Shown here piece by piece: positions 1-9,701 of a stretch of 64,000 nt of DNA. The DNA lies in contig WHVD01000006.1 of the NCBI GenBank assembly GCA_015178975.1, forward strand, positions 682,001-746,000, in the 5' to 3' direction. How positions within the stretch are numbered: position 1 is the first letter of the stretch; each line of letters begins with the position of its first letter. Both the position numbers and the translations under genes were made by a program. Below the pieces are notes generated by a model. It was not told the origin of the DNA. It worked only from the letters and a program-made list of their open reading frames with translations, and made no database searches. The DNA comes from Hysterangium stoloniferum (Eukaryota > Basidiomycota > Agaricomycetes > Hysterangiales > Hysterangiaceae).

Positions 1-7
1 CCCTCCC

Positions 8-71
8 ACCACTACCACTACTACCACTACCACTACCACTACCACTACCACTACCACTACCACTACCACTA
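8..71. repeat. ACTACC-type microsatellite
   Basis: A run of ACTACC/ACTACT units occupies the left edge. Similar CCACTACTACC stretches recur near 2755-2785. It is low-complexity DNA with no coding signal. From 72 to 292 there is only AT-rich sequence with a short TA run (about 173-184), and I see no gene there. Confidence 0.9.
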
Positions 72-292
72 TCAGCTGTGGCCACTACTCCTGCCTCTTC
101 CACACAATTTTGCTTGAAGAAGATACAGCATTGTGTAATTAATATAGATTGGATGTATCTTCTTAGACTATAATATATATATATGAATTACCACTTTGAA
201 AAGCGCCTTCCTTCTACCATTGTCTCAGGGATGAGTTTGTTGAGTGACAAGGGTAAGGTTTGCCTCTACTTTCTCAACGTTTGTCCACAGGG

Positions 293-2633
293 ATGTCCCC
301 AATGAAGAAATGTGGTGGCCATTCTATTATCACAAAACACAAGCCAAAGCCAGACCTTCATTGCGGTGCCGGGACAACAGTGCAGTCCAACAGGCCTGTG
401 CCCCATGGATGGGTTCAGCAAAATCCCACAAGACTGACCGTCACCGAGTTGAAAATGGCCAAAGACGTCTCGATAAAAAAGCACGGATTCGCGAAAAGTA
501 CAAACATCAAATACAACCAACAGCTCCGTGAGGCCAGAACATGGTTGAAGGAGCTGGTGGAAACAGAGCAATCCCCCACAATTCCTTTAGGGGCGGATGA
601 ACTTGACAGTTTTGACTGGATGCCGGGAGAGCTAGAAGGTGCATTCAACAACATACCAACTCGGGCTTCACCTTGGGTTCTTGGGTTGTTTATCGCATAC
701 AAGTGCTTCACCCAGAAGACTAAAGTGACAACAGCATGGCAGATACATGCAGCATTCAAACAGGTGTGGGAAACTGTGTACGTAAATAAAAATTACTAGT
801 GTCTTCTGTGTATTATCACTGACGTTGTATGGTACATATAATTAGAGACCCTAATGGAAGATGGTCTGGCCCCTGGCGATGGGATCACGAGAAAGGGACT
901 GGTTGTGGCAATCCAGCCAATTCTCGAGAAGTTGAACGCACAATTGATGCCATCAAACGCCGTGATGGAAATGAGGGGAGCTGTTCACACTCTGCAGCGA
1001 TGACGAAACAGGATATGGACAGAATGGTTCAATGGTCAAATAAGCTTTGTCCAGATTCAAGGCTAGAAGAACTTGGAAAGCTATCCCAGGGAGAATACTG
1101 GAAGCAACTTCCTTTTGCTGTCAAGCACTTTATGATGCGTGCATTTGCTACAAGTGGATTCACCCTATGGACCCGGTGCATCTTTTGCAGCTACTGATTG
1201 AAGTAAAGTGCCAGAGTTTGACTATTTAATTTATTTCAGGAATTTTGAACTTGCCAAGCTACAGTATAAGCATCTCACCCTGGACCTCAAGACAAACGAC
1301 AATTACAGATATGCCCATTTCAAGGTCTCTTTACTCGATAGGAAGAACTGGGCTCACCATCAAACCAGAGATGAAATCATACATGGTTAGTTCTCTCTCT
1401 ATCGACATGTATTTCCATTTTCTTCGGTGGCTCAAATTTTCCAAACAATTCATTTACCACCGTCCACTAGAAGTGGACAACTACAATTTTCCTGCAATAG
1501 GCTCCAACAGAATTGCCCGGATCGAGACCCCCATTCCCCATGATACCATTCAAAAATGGCTTGACGAGTTTGTAGGGGCATGTGAGATTAATTTGGGTCA
1601 AGGCCGGCTGACGACGCACTGTTTTCGCCGAGGTGGAGCACAGTATCGTTTTATGTATGCACACTTTGGGAAGCGATGGAGTCTGGCAGTCATTCAGTGG
1701 TGGGGAGGATGGGCTGAAGGAGAACATGTATGTCCTCTTAATGGTTTTGTGGGATGGATATCTAACTAAATCCTAACTAAACTAACCCCTCCCCCTAAAA
1801 ACCCCCCCACCCACAATAATCACAGCGGGACACGCTGATTCGGTACCTGCTGGACAAACTCTATCACTACGAAGAATCTCATGGTGATGCCCTCCGGCTG
1901 ATCTCTCATGAAGCTGACAGGTCGTTTCTCAGCAAACACATTGAGATGCGGCTGCCCTCGAAACTCGAGCTACGTGAAATGATGGTGGCGCAGACAAAGG
2001 CACTCAAGGAAAGGATCCTCGCCTCGTTAACTGCTGCTGCTGTTGGTAACACCGCCATCTTTGCTGCTTTGGGCGACAGGAACACTGACAACCCAGGAGG
2101 GGTGGATTATGCTGGCCCACGCTCTCAACCATCCCAAACGACACTGAGGGAAATGGATGAGATCGATATGGATACAAATGCAGGCCCTGCTGTGCTCACC
2201 TTGCCGGAAAACTGCAAGCTGTATATCCCCTCAATCGCATGGAAAGGCCCACTGCATCTACACTGGAAGCAGATAATCCGCGATTGGGAATGCGCCGATC
2301 CACCCCGTGGCCACTACATCCCACTCAAGGATTGGGATCCTGAATGGCTGAGAGGGGAGAATCGGACGATGTTTGGCGTGAAGTATCGCCAAAGGAAGCT
2401 GGTCGCGATCGAGTACATCGACAGGTGAGTCCTTGCACATCGTTTATCTGTCCGTTGATTTCTCAATTCTCGATTCACATTCGCACTGTTGCAGATGTCA
2501 GCGAGATGAGACGGTCTTTCTCACTAAATGGCCAGCTGCCCGTGAAGGTCCAAAAAGATTGCTCAAAGCAATCACGGACGATCTGAAGGACAGGAAGCTC
2601 ATCAAATCACGAAGGGGTCACAAGTTCAAATGA
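293..2633 (+). CDS. Crypton-type tyrosine recombinase, probably with one frame break
   Basis: Predicted DNA breaking-rejoining enzyme of the tyrosine recombinase superfamily. Exons joined by eye: 293-777, 846-1175, 1240 onward, up to 1727, 1826-2424 and 2495-2633, with introns such as gtacgt..ttag and gtatgt..acag. The catalytic region near 1610-1720 reads THCFRRGGAQYRF then WWGGWAEGEH, which holds the H-x-x-R box of the family and the conserved Trp block. Downstream, 2200-2600 encodes a W-x-QIIRDWE / PLKDW / KYRQRK pattern resembling the GCR1_C DNA-binding domain of fungal Cryptons. Frame continuity is lost once, near 1385-1405, where no credible intron fits, so this copy may be inactive. 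The first in-frame ATG is 293. The recombinase call is firm; the Crypton assignment is inference from the second domain. It lies alone at the edge of a TE island. Confidence 0.72.
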
Positions 2634-3065
2634 TAAAGCTAAAATAAATTTAACATTGCACGCAAAATGACAACAACAACGACATGATACGCCATTTCAA
2701 ATCTCGGTCTAGCGGTTTCAATCCTCATTTTACCCACCACCCACCAACCACCTACACCACCACTACTACCACTACTACCTACACCCAGACTGTACATTTC
2801 AACCGTCATTTTATATACTAAGTTGTTTCAGTCTCAGTCTCCAAAAGTCCCAAGTCGCGTGAAAGACTCGCAGTGAGAGTGTGGTGTGCACAGTGTGCGC
2901 AGTGCGGAGGTGAACGCGGTGTGAATGCCCGCGGTGTGCGGTGTGCAGTGCGCGGTGTGCGGCCGGCCCGTGGTGGTGTGCAGTCGGTGGGTGGTGTGGT
3001 GGTGGTGTTGTGTGTGTCTATTCATTTCATGACCTGGTTTCGAACGATGGCGGCGGCAACGGTGG
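2634..3065. other. Gene-free spacer, then GC-rich low-complexity DNA
   Basis: After the recombinase stop codon the sequence is CCACC/CACTACC-rich (2735-2790), then becomes GT/GC-rich with GTGTGCGG-like words from about 2880. Several overlapping frames stay open here only because the sequence is repetitive. No conserved protein is seen. Confidence 0.6.
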
Positions 3066-3149
3066 TCCGTGGTCCGTGGTCTGTGGTTTGTGGTTTGTGG
3101 TTTGTGGTTTGTGGTTTGTGGTTTGTGGTTTGTGGTTTGTGGTTTGTGG
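3066..3149 (+). repeat. Heptamer minisatellite, 12 units
   Basis: Two TCCGTGG units, one TCTGTGG and nine TTTGTGG units run head to tail without interruption (84 bp). The last nine are identical, indicating recent slippage. Confidence 0.95.
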
Positions 3150-3152
3150 TTC

Positions 3153-3225
3153 ATGGGGTTGGGGGTGGTGGGGGTGGGGGTGAGGTGGGGTGCTTGGGTG
3201 GTTGGTGGTTGGGGGGGCGTGGTGA
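3153..3225 (+). other. G-rich tract with G-quadruplex potential
   Basis: Directly after the heptamer array, at least six runs of three or more G are separated by one to six bases. Four-run quadruplex patterns can be drawn in several registers. Formation is inferred, not shown. Confidence 0.55.
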
Positions 3226-3379
3226 GACTTGGCGCGGTCAGGTCACGTGCGGTAACCGGCCGAGCGAGCCCACGCGGCCCACGCGGCCCACACATCCAGG
3301 GGTGGTCCGGGACCCTAGCCCCCCTTTCCCCACACCCCGCGCCACCGTAAATCTGGTGAAGTAAGTTCTATTATGCCAA

Positions 3380-3529
3380 GAATATTCTATAGTGTCTTAG
3401 AAGTAGTTAGAACCTTCCACAATGCTCTAGAAGATTCTAGAAAATTCTAAATGACATCATTCCTTCCAGAATGACATCATTCAATCTTCTAGAATCTTCT
3501 AAATGTCTCAGACCAAAATGTATATAAGG
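3380..3529 (+). promoter_or_regulatory. LTR promoter with clustered heat-shock elements and TATA box
   Basis: Alternating GAA/TTC triplets spaced by two bases, the binding pattern of heat-shock factor, occur at 3380-3387 and 3410-3417 (two units each), 3430-3447 (four contiguous units), 3464-3471 (two) and 3487-3499 (three). A TATATAAGG box follows at 3521-3529, 22 bp after the last unit. The opposite-strand LTR keeps GAAnnTTC pairs upstream of its own TATA box (10626-10633 and 10682-10689). Heat inducibility is inference. Confidence 0.6.
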
Positions 3530-3621
3530 AGCTCAGCTCCAGCCCTGAATATAATCTTAATCAATCATATCATCACATCAACCCACCACATCTGTGTGTG
3601 TCACTGCAGCAAGCAGGCTAC

Positions 3622-3868
3622 TCCACCCCTATCTGGGCAGTTGGACATCTAATTCCACCTCTATCAGAGTTGTTGGCCCAATCAGATCCCTTGTCACCTC
3701 AATCTGAGTTGTTGACTGATCTGCTGTTCCCCTGTCACCTCAATCTGAGTTGTTGACTTATTTGTTCCCCCTTGCCACCTCTTAATTGAGTAGCTGGCTT
3801 ATTACTTTTTTCTGACTTCTATTTAAGTTGTTGGAATCCGTTGCCACCTCGGTTAGAGTTGTTGGCTA
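3622..3868 (+). repeat. LTR-internal imperfect tandem repeat, about 40 bp, about 7 units
   Basis: CACCTC-x(3-6)-GAGTTGTTGG-type units follow one another downstream of the LTR TATA box, where the transcribed R/U5 part would lie. The opposite-orientation LTR carries matching CTCAACTAGAGGTGG units at about 10280-10510, so the array belongs to the family. Confidence 0.75.
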
Positions 3869-4031
3869 TCAACCAAGTAATAAATAAATTGTTTGTTTTA
3901 TTGTTTGAAATTAGAATATAAGTCTAATTTCTCCTGGTTTGGCTCATAAATAAATACTGAGAATATTCTTGCAGAATCATTAAGACTACATTAAGATCCT
4001 GATAAGTTAGTATCACAGTAGACCCTGTAGG

Positions 4032-4347
4032 TGTTGGAATATGAGGTATCATCTATTAGTATGACCTCATACCTTGTATTGTGACTGCTTAGGTTATCAC
4101 CGGTTCATGGACTTCCGTGATAGTATTATTAGTTTAGTGACGGAGTTCCGAGTTCCTTGTGAGCACAGACCCATGCACTAACCATGTAATATAGTATATA
4201 GTTAGCCCCAGTTGAGGAGTAGAAACCTCAACTGGAAGCCTAGTTATAGCATCGGTTTATCTCTACACCGCTCTATCTAAGTCGCATTCTCTGCCCTACA
4301 TAGAGAGTCATTCAACTTGCTCCCCAGGCTTGCAGTTTACTCTAATA
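4032..4347 (+). mobile_element. Solo LTR (Copia-like) nested in another LTR
   Basis: A 316-bp insertion beginning TGTTGGAATATGAGG and ending TCTAATA is flanked by GTAGG at 4027-4031 and 4348-4352. The paralogous LTR near 10125 (complement) has the uninterrupted site with a single GTAGG, which proves the insertion and its limits. The TGTTGGAATA start resembles Ty1/Copia LTRs. The 3' end is not the usual CA, so the orientation and family call is less certain than the boundaries. Confidence 0.85.
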
Positions 4348-5009
4348 GTAGGTTAGTGTAAATAAAGCATATATTAGCCAAATAGTGTTTTATTCTATAT
4401 CTAATCTTTTGACCTGTTTATAAATATTTTTACTGTTTGATAAATAGTATAAAATATATATAAACTAGCTAGAATCGAAGTTGAATCTAGATTCTGAATC
4501 AGTGAATTGTTATTCATATTTTAAGTATATATTTTCACAGAAAAAGAACAAGCTTGCACAAGCAGCTCTCAAAACCTTCTTTGTGAAGTAGGGTGCATAT
4601 ATTCAAGTAAACTCTTGACTTCAGGGGTTCTAAGCCTATTTAGGCTGCCACTGATTAATATCAAATACTTAAATTATTTTACCTTGTAGTGAATTGAGTA
4701 TTTGCACACTTTGATAGAGCATTGGACTCCTTTTTCAGAAAATAATATTAAAATAAGGCTAATACATCACACACACCTCAACAACTTGCAAAGTGGGTGT
4801 GTTAGAGTACATTGTATTGCAAGCCATTGACACATTTTATCTCAATGCTCAGCTATTTCATACTTTACAGTAGCTTAGTCATTGTAAATAAACTTTGTCC
4901 ATTTTCACTATACCATCAACATCGAACAAATTGATGTGTTGAAAATGAGTCAAAGAGTTGTCAAAAGTTACCTTGAATGTTTTGTGACAATTTTGTGACA
5001 GTGATGGTT

Positions 5010-5193
5010 GTGACACTCACCCAGACCTTGCATTCACAGTGGGTGTACTTAGCCAGCATTGCATGAATCCTGGAGAAGACCACAAAAGAGCCATTAAGTG
5101 AGTTTTGAGATATCTGAAGGGATCTGCAGACCTAGAGATCATTTACAGAAAATCTGGGAACACAAAGGTCAGTGGCTATGCTACTAACCCAAG
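5010..5193 (+). pseudogene. Copia pol remnant (RT/RNase H junction)
   Basis: The translation reads HPDLAFTVGVLSQHC, then GEDHKRAIK, one stop, then VLRYLKGSADLEIIYRKSGN. This is the conserved block between reverse transcriptase and RNase H in Ty1/Copia polyproteins (RPDL..VG.LS, A.KRVLRYLKGT). The segment is short, has an in-frame TGA and ends abruptly after the expected GY motif. Sequence from 4772 to 5009 is AT-rich with no recognisable coding. Confidence 0.75.
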
Positions 5194-5259
5194 TCCACTA
5201 CCGTTACACCTGCCCTCCCACACTGCAGCAATGCAGTGTGCAACTCACGGCAGACTGAC

Positions 5260-8200
5260 TCAACTGTGTAATTCCATAACTCCTTGCTCCAACTCATCAA
5301 GTTTGTCACTCCAATTTTGCCCACCACTCCCAGTATCAATTTCCATCGAAATGGTTACATCCTGACCCCTTCCAACACGTATTTGAGCTTCCTGTGCCGT
5401 ATGATGTTTGCTAGCCATAGTAGCAATACTACTAGCTTGTGCCATCCTTTCAGGCATTATTCTCCCCTGCTGCATGGCAATAGGTTCAATCCACTGAAGA
5501 AGTGACCCCATGGTAGAAGAAATGACCCTCCGCTTCTTTTGCTTTCCCTGGTGGCCACAACTACTACCACCCTGTTCCCTGTCATGCTGCCATGGAGCCA
5601 TCCCATGTGGCTCTAATCTCTCTGCCAATGCAACAGACCGGTTCTGCTCCCTCCACACATGAGTGTGGCCCCTAGTGTGAGGTGTAGTCATGATATCAGT
5701 CATCATACACCTCTGTTGTTCCTGCATTTCAACAATGTGTTGGTGAGCCCTCTCGACCTCTTCCCTCTGTAATGCCCACATGATCTGCACCCCTTTCAGA
5801 GTGCTATCACGTATGGCATTTAAAGTCACAGTGAAGAACTCTGAAGCCATCTGTGTCTGGCCATCCTCGGTAGACATGGTGGGACAGCCAAAAGAGGAAG
5901 GAGAATTGATAGGTGCAGCTGATCCAACATAAATACACGGTAAATACTGTGTGCTTGACAGGTGAGACACTGACAACCAATCATTCTCTTCAGCTTGCTG
6001 ACCCAGCCATGTGGAATCGATGGATCACCTGGACCCCTTTTTCAATGATCATACATTTGCAACACCAACAGCCTCCAGGTATGCCTGCAATGGCAGCAAG
6101 TGCTGCACATCTATACTCTATATAAAAGCCAAGTATTTTTCCCAGTATTCCACACAACCTCAAACAAGGCATCAGCGCCTTTCCCAGTGTGAGCCACAAT
6201 CTTATCCACGACCCACTCCCTGGATGATTGACCAAACCCTGGAATCTGTTTCAGCTGCCTGCCAAGAAATAGACAATCGTCATTTGGGATGTGGATACGC
6301 AACAAGGACGCATGAAACAAAGGGTTAATCCCTTGTTTCTTTAACTTGGGGGACAGTTCCAGCTTGTAAGTGGCCCCTGGCTTGAGTTCATGAATGATCC
6401 TGAATGGTCCAATATACTTAGGCAATAACTTTCATGTGTGATGATTCGGCAACTGTAAGTTCTTTATAGATAAATATACTAGATCATTGACCCTGAAATC
6501 AACAGCCCGCTGGTGTTGATTGGCCTGCCTTGTTTGCTTCACCCTAGCCACGAGGATTTCATCGTGGGCAGTCATAATCACCAATTTCATTCACTCTGCA
6601 AACTCCTGGACACCAGGGTACATTGTGTTCTTCTCCCAGATCATTGTATGAGGCATCTGACCATAGTTCAGGAAAAAAGGAGAAAACCCCATAGTTTCAG
6701 ATATAGTGTTATTCATTGCAAACTCAATAGTGGGCAATTTCGAGACCCAGTTTCTCTGATTTGGTGCAACACATTGCTGCAACATCTGCATCATAGTCCA
6801 ATTAGCTCATTCAGTGGCTCCATCAGTCTGAGAGTGGTATGCCAAGGGCATCCACAACTCTACTCCAATCAGCCAATGAAGCTCTCTCCAGAATATGCTT
6901 GTGAACAGTGAGTCTCTGTCACTAACAATCCTCGCTGGTAATCCATGCAACTTGTAAACATGTTTGAATATCACTTCCACCATGTGAATAGCAGTATAGT
7001 TGGTACGTGCCAGGACTAAATGGACCATGCAGGTTAAATGGTCAATTATCACACAGATACTGTCAAACTCTCTAAGGCAATTCTTTGACACTGGCAGCAG
7101 TCCAACGAAGTCAATGCCAATGGCCTCCCATGGATGTGAAGGTATTTCCAGTGTGTGGAGTTGTCCCTGTGATCACTGTGTATTGGATTTGGATGTGGCA
7201 CACACACTACATGACCTGCAAAACACCTCAACATCCTTTGTCATCAATGGCCACCACACCGTTGCTCACAAGTATGTGGCAGTTTTCCATGCTCCTAGAT
7301 GGGCCAAAATTGAATGAGCATGCAAAATCAATATTTCTCGCACCCATTGGTTGCCCACAGCAATATCAGGGATACAAAGGAGTTTGCTCCCTGCCATATT
7401 GAAAAACAAAAGGCCGTGTTGTAACTCAAAGCCTTTATACTCCTGCAGTGCTGCCAATATTTTTGAAAAGAAATAGTCAGTACCATACCTTCCCTGAAAT
7501 ACTTTAGGAATGTCCAACCCTAGATTAGAGTCTGACATAATATCTGCTAGAGAAAAATCAGAGAATGATCCCCCTTGCAACTGGTGACTCCTGCCCTCCA
7601 TTGTCGATGGTGGGTTGATCTCCACAGAAGGGCTGGGTTCTGTGGCATTGCTAGGTGTATCTGCCCTTATCTTCTGTGGTGGGTCATCTGTGGGATGACC
7701 AGGAGAACCTTCCCCAGTCTGATCCATGGTACGTTCTTCTGGCTTCCCGCCACATTGTCCCCATGATACTCTTCCAGCTAAGGTTGCATAGGATGGATGC
7801 GGACGAGTGGCCAACCTACTGGACCTCCTTGATGGTTCCTTGGTGACCAGTACCGTAGACCCCATGTACAAGGGTGTTGACACACCTATCCCCCATACCC
7901 TTGGAACCAGCTTTGCTCCCTTCTCTTCATCATCCAGGAGTGGAGCATCAGTTACATACTCGGATTCCACCCTTACAATCGCCAAAGGTTCATTACTGTA
8001 TATCCACAACAGCACATCAGCAAATGTATTCAACTCCCTGGTAATAAAGTGAATCTCAAAGTCAAACTCGTTCAAAAGGTCCAGCCAACATGTCTGCCTT
8101 GGAGATAGGTTCTTCTGTGTAAGGATATACTCTATACCTTTATGGTCAGTACACACTCGAAACTTAACTCCCAGTAACTGAGGATGAAACCGCTTCAAGG

Positions 8201-8350
8201 ATTCAACAATTGCCAACAATTCCTGCTCATGCACAGGATAGTTCTGTTGAGCTGAATTGAACTTCCCAGACCAGAAGGACACCACTGCTGCCATTTTTAC
8301 ATCTGTTCCTTGACTCAGGATGCCACTGGCACCTGTCAAGCATGTATCTG
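5260..8350 (-). pseudogene. Ty3/Gypsy pol, 5'-truncated, decayed
   Basis: Read on the minus strand from 8350: RNase H (about 8339-7990; FNSAQQNYPVHEQELLAIVE, VCTDHKGIEYI), a spacer, the integrase zinc-binding region (about 7330-7200, ending C-x-x-C-like), the integrase core (about 7170-6600; RIVSDRDSLF and PLAYHSQTDGATE give the second Asp and the C-terminal core), the GPFRI/SH3-like region (about 6425), then a chromodomain-like segment (about 6235-6130; WVVDKIVAHTGKGAD..TWLLY). A 238-codon open stretch (5976-5260) continues downstream. Gag, protease and most of the reverse transcriptase are missing, and stops interrupt the integrase. The Tc1 element starts just beyond the truncated end. Confidence 0.82.
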
Positions 8351-8729
8351 TAACTACAGTGACTTACAAAACGTATCCAATGTTTTGCAGGTTCAGCTTG
8401 TATAGCTTATACCCCAGTAGATAAAATCATACAAATCACCAAAATATTTACCAACATGCTCTATCATGTATAGTCCAAGGAACCATAAGGTCATTATGTA
8501 ATATCCATATATGGTAACAATATGAATATTTTAATAGAGAGGGGTCATTGGATACCTTTTGTAACTGACAGGCTTTTGCATGAAAATCATATGACAATGT
8601 TGATTGTTTGCACTTGTTTATATTTTTCAACATGTCATATGATCATGCTGTGCTTAAGTATAAGAAGAAGGGCTCTCACAGCTAAGATTCTTCTAATTTC
8701 AACTATGCATCCCTCTGTCCCCTGCTGTC

Positions 8730-9203
8730 TGTGAGGAGTATGCTTTTACCACAGTTTCATTGTGGTAAAACACTCCTTTTATTTTATTTATATTTTACAT
8801 ATTCTATTCATATTTTTCTATCTTTCATATTCTTCGAATATTGCATATTTCATTAGCTCGAAGCATTGTGTATACTTGTGGGTGCACTCAGCACCAATTA
8901 GAACTCAGACACACTTTAACCCAAGAACCACCACTCGTAAGACACAAACTAGGTCTACTACGAGCAGTGATCAGGGTAACGTGTCAGCTACCATATAGGT
9001 AGCATTATCTGAACTACTGAACACTTCTGGCCTCGAACTATAACAGTCGAGGCCTCCACTTGAACCATTGCACTCGTTGACTCCTTCGTCATCTCGTGCT
9101 CTTTCTCTCACTTTCTCTTATATTGCACCGAATAGGTCAATATTCTTCCTTTCTACTCATTTCTTTGTATATAGAATGGTCAGAACTTCTGCCACTCTTC
9201 ACA
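8730..9203 (+). mobile_element. Solo LTR, 474 bp, inside Tc1 transposase
   Basis: It begins TGTGAGGAGTATGC and ends ACTCTTCACA (TG..CA), flanked by CTGTC at 8725-8729 and 9204-9208. A second copy lies at 63260-63661 with its own AGGGG duplication, which fixes both ends independently. The family has a palindromic head, ACCACAGTTTCATTGTGGT. No internal retrotransposon sequence remains, so this is a recombination product. Confidence 0.9.
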
Positions 9204-9701
9204 CTGTCCAGCATGAGATCCTTTCTCTATTTGATGCTGGCCATTCTGCCAAACATATTTCAGTTTCTACTGGATATAACTTTGCTACTATCTCTAGACT
9301 TCACTCTAAATATCATTCCCACCTTTCTAAGTCCTCTGGTGGTCATCCTTCCAAACTCTCTACAGCCAACATCTGTTTTGCACAACATCTTATCAGCTCT
9401 GGAAAAGCTGATAGAGCTGTAGATGCAACAAGGGCACTTTGCACTATCACCAACCAGTCACTCAATCCTCAAACAGTACATCATGGACTCAAGGCAGTTG
9501 GGATGAAGCCTGTGGTAAAGAAGAAAAGGCCTCTTCTTTCTAAGAAGCATAGGAAGGAGAGGATGGACTTTGCTTTGATACATCAGAATTGGACTGTGGA
9601 GGACTGGAAGACAGTGGTGTGGTCTGATGAGACAAATCAATAGGCTGGGGTCAGATGGTAGGAAGTGGGAGTGGAAAAAGGCAGGGGAGGGCTTGAGTGA
9701 C

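Larger units (their letters stand above)
3361..4771 (+). mobile_element. LTR of a retrotransposon, 5' end not located
   Basis: From the TATA box (about 3521) to the 3' end AATACATCACA, this matches, in the opposite orientation, the complete LTR at 9702-11188: same TATATAAGGAGCTC promoter, same CACTGCAGCAAGCAG block, same CACCTC..GAGTTGTTGG repeats and same terminal 300 bp. The region upstream of the TATA box has diverged, and I could not find the TG start or a target duplication. The copy is enlarged by an inserted solo LTR at 4032-4347. With the other copy it forms a large, imperfect inverted repeat. Confidence 0.75.

Noticed and set aside
2834-3364. Overlapping open frames on both strands rich in His/Thr/Pro or Gly/Val/Cys
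   Set aside because: They are translations of GT/CA-rich minisatellite DNA with no conserved content.
9177-9205. ATG near 9177 as the native Tc1 transposase start
   Set aside because: That segment is inside a solo LTR bounded by CTGTC and recurs in the LTR copy at 63 kb.
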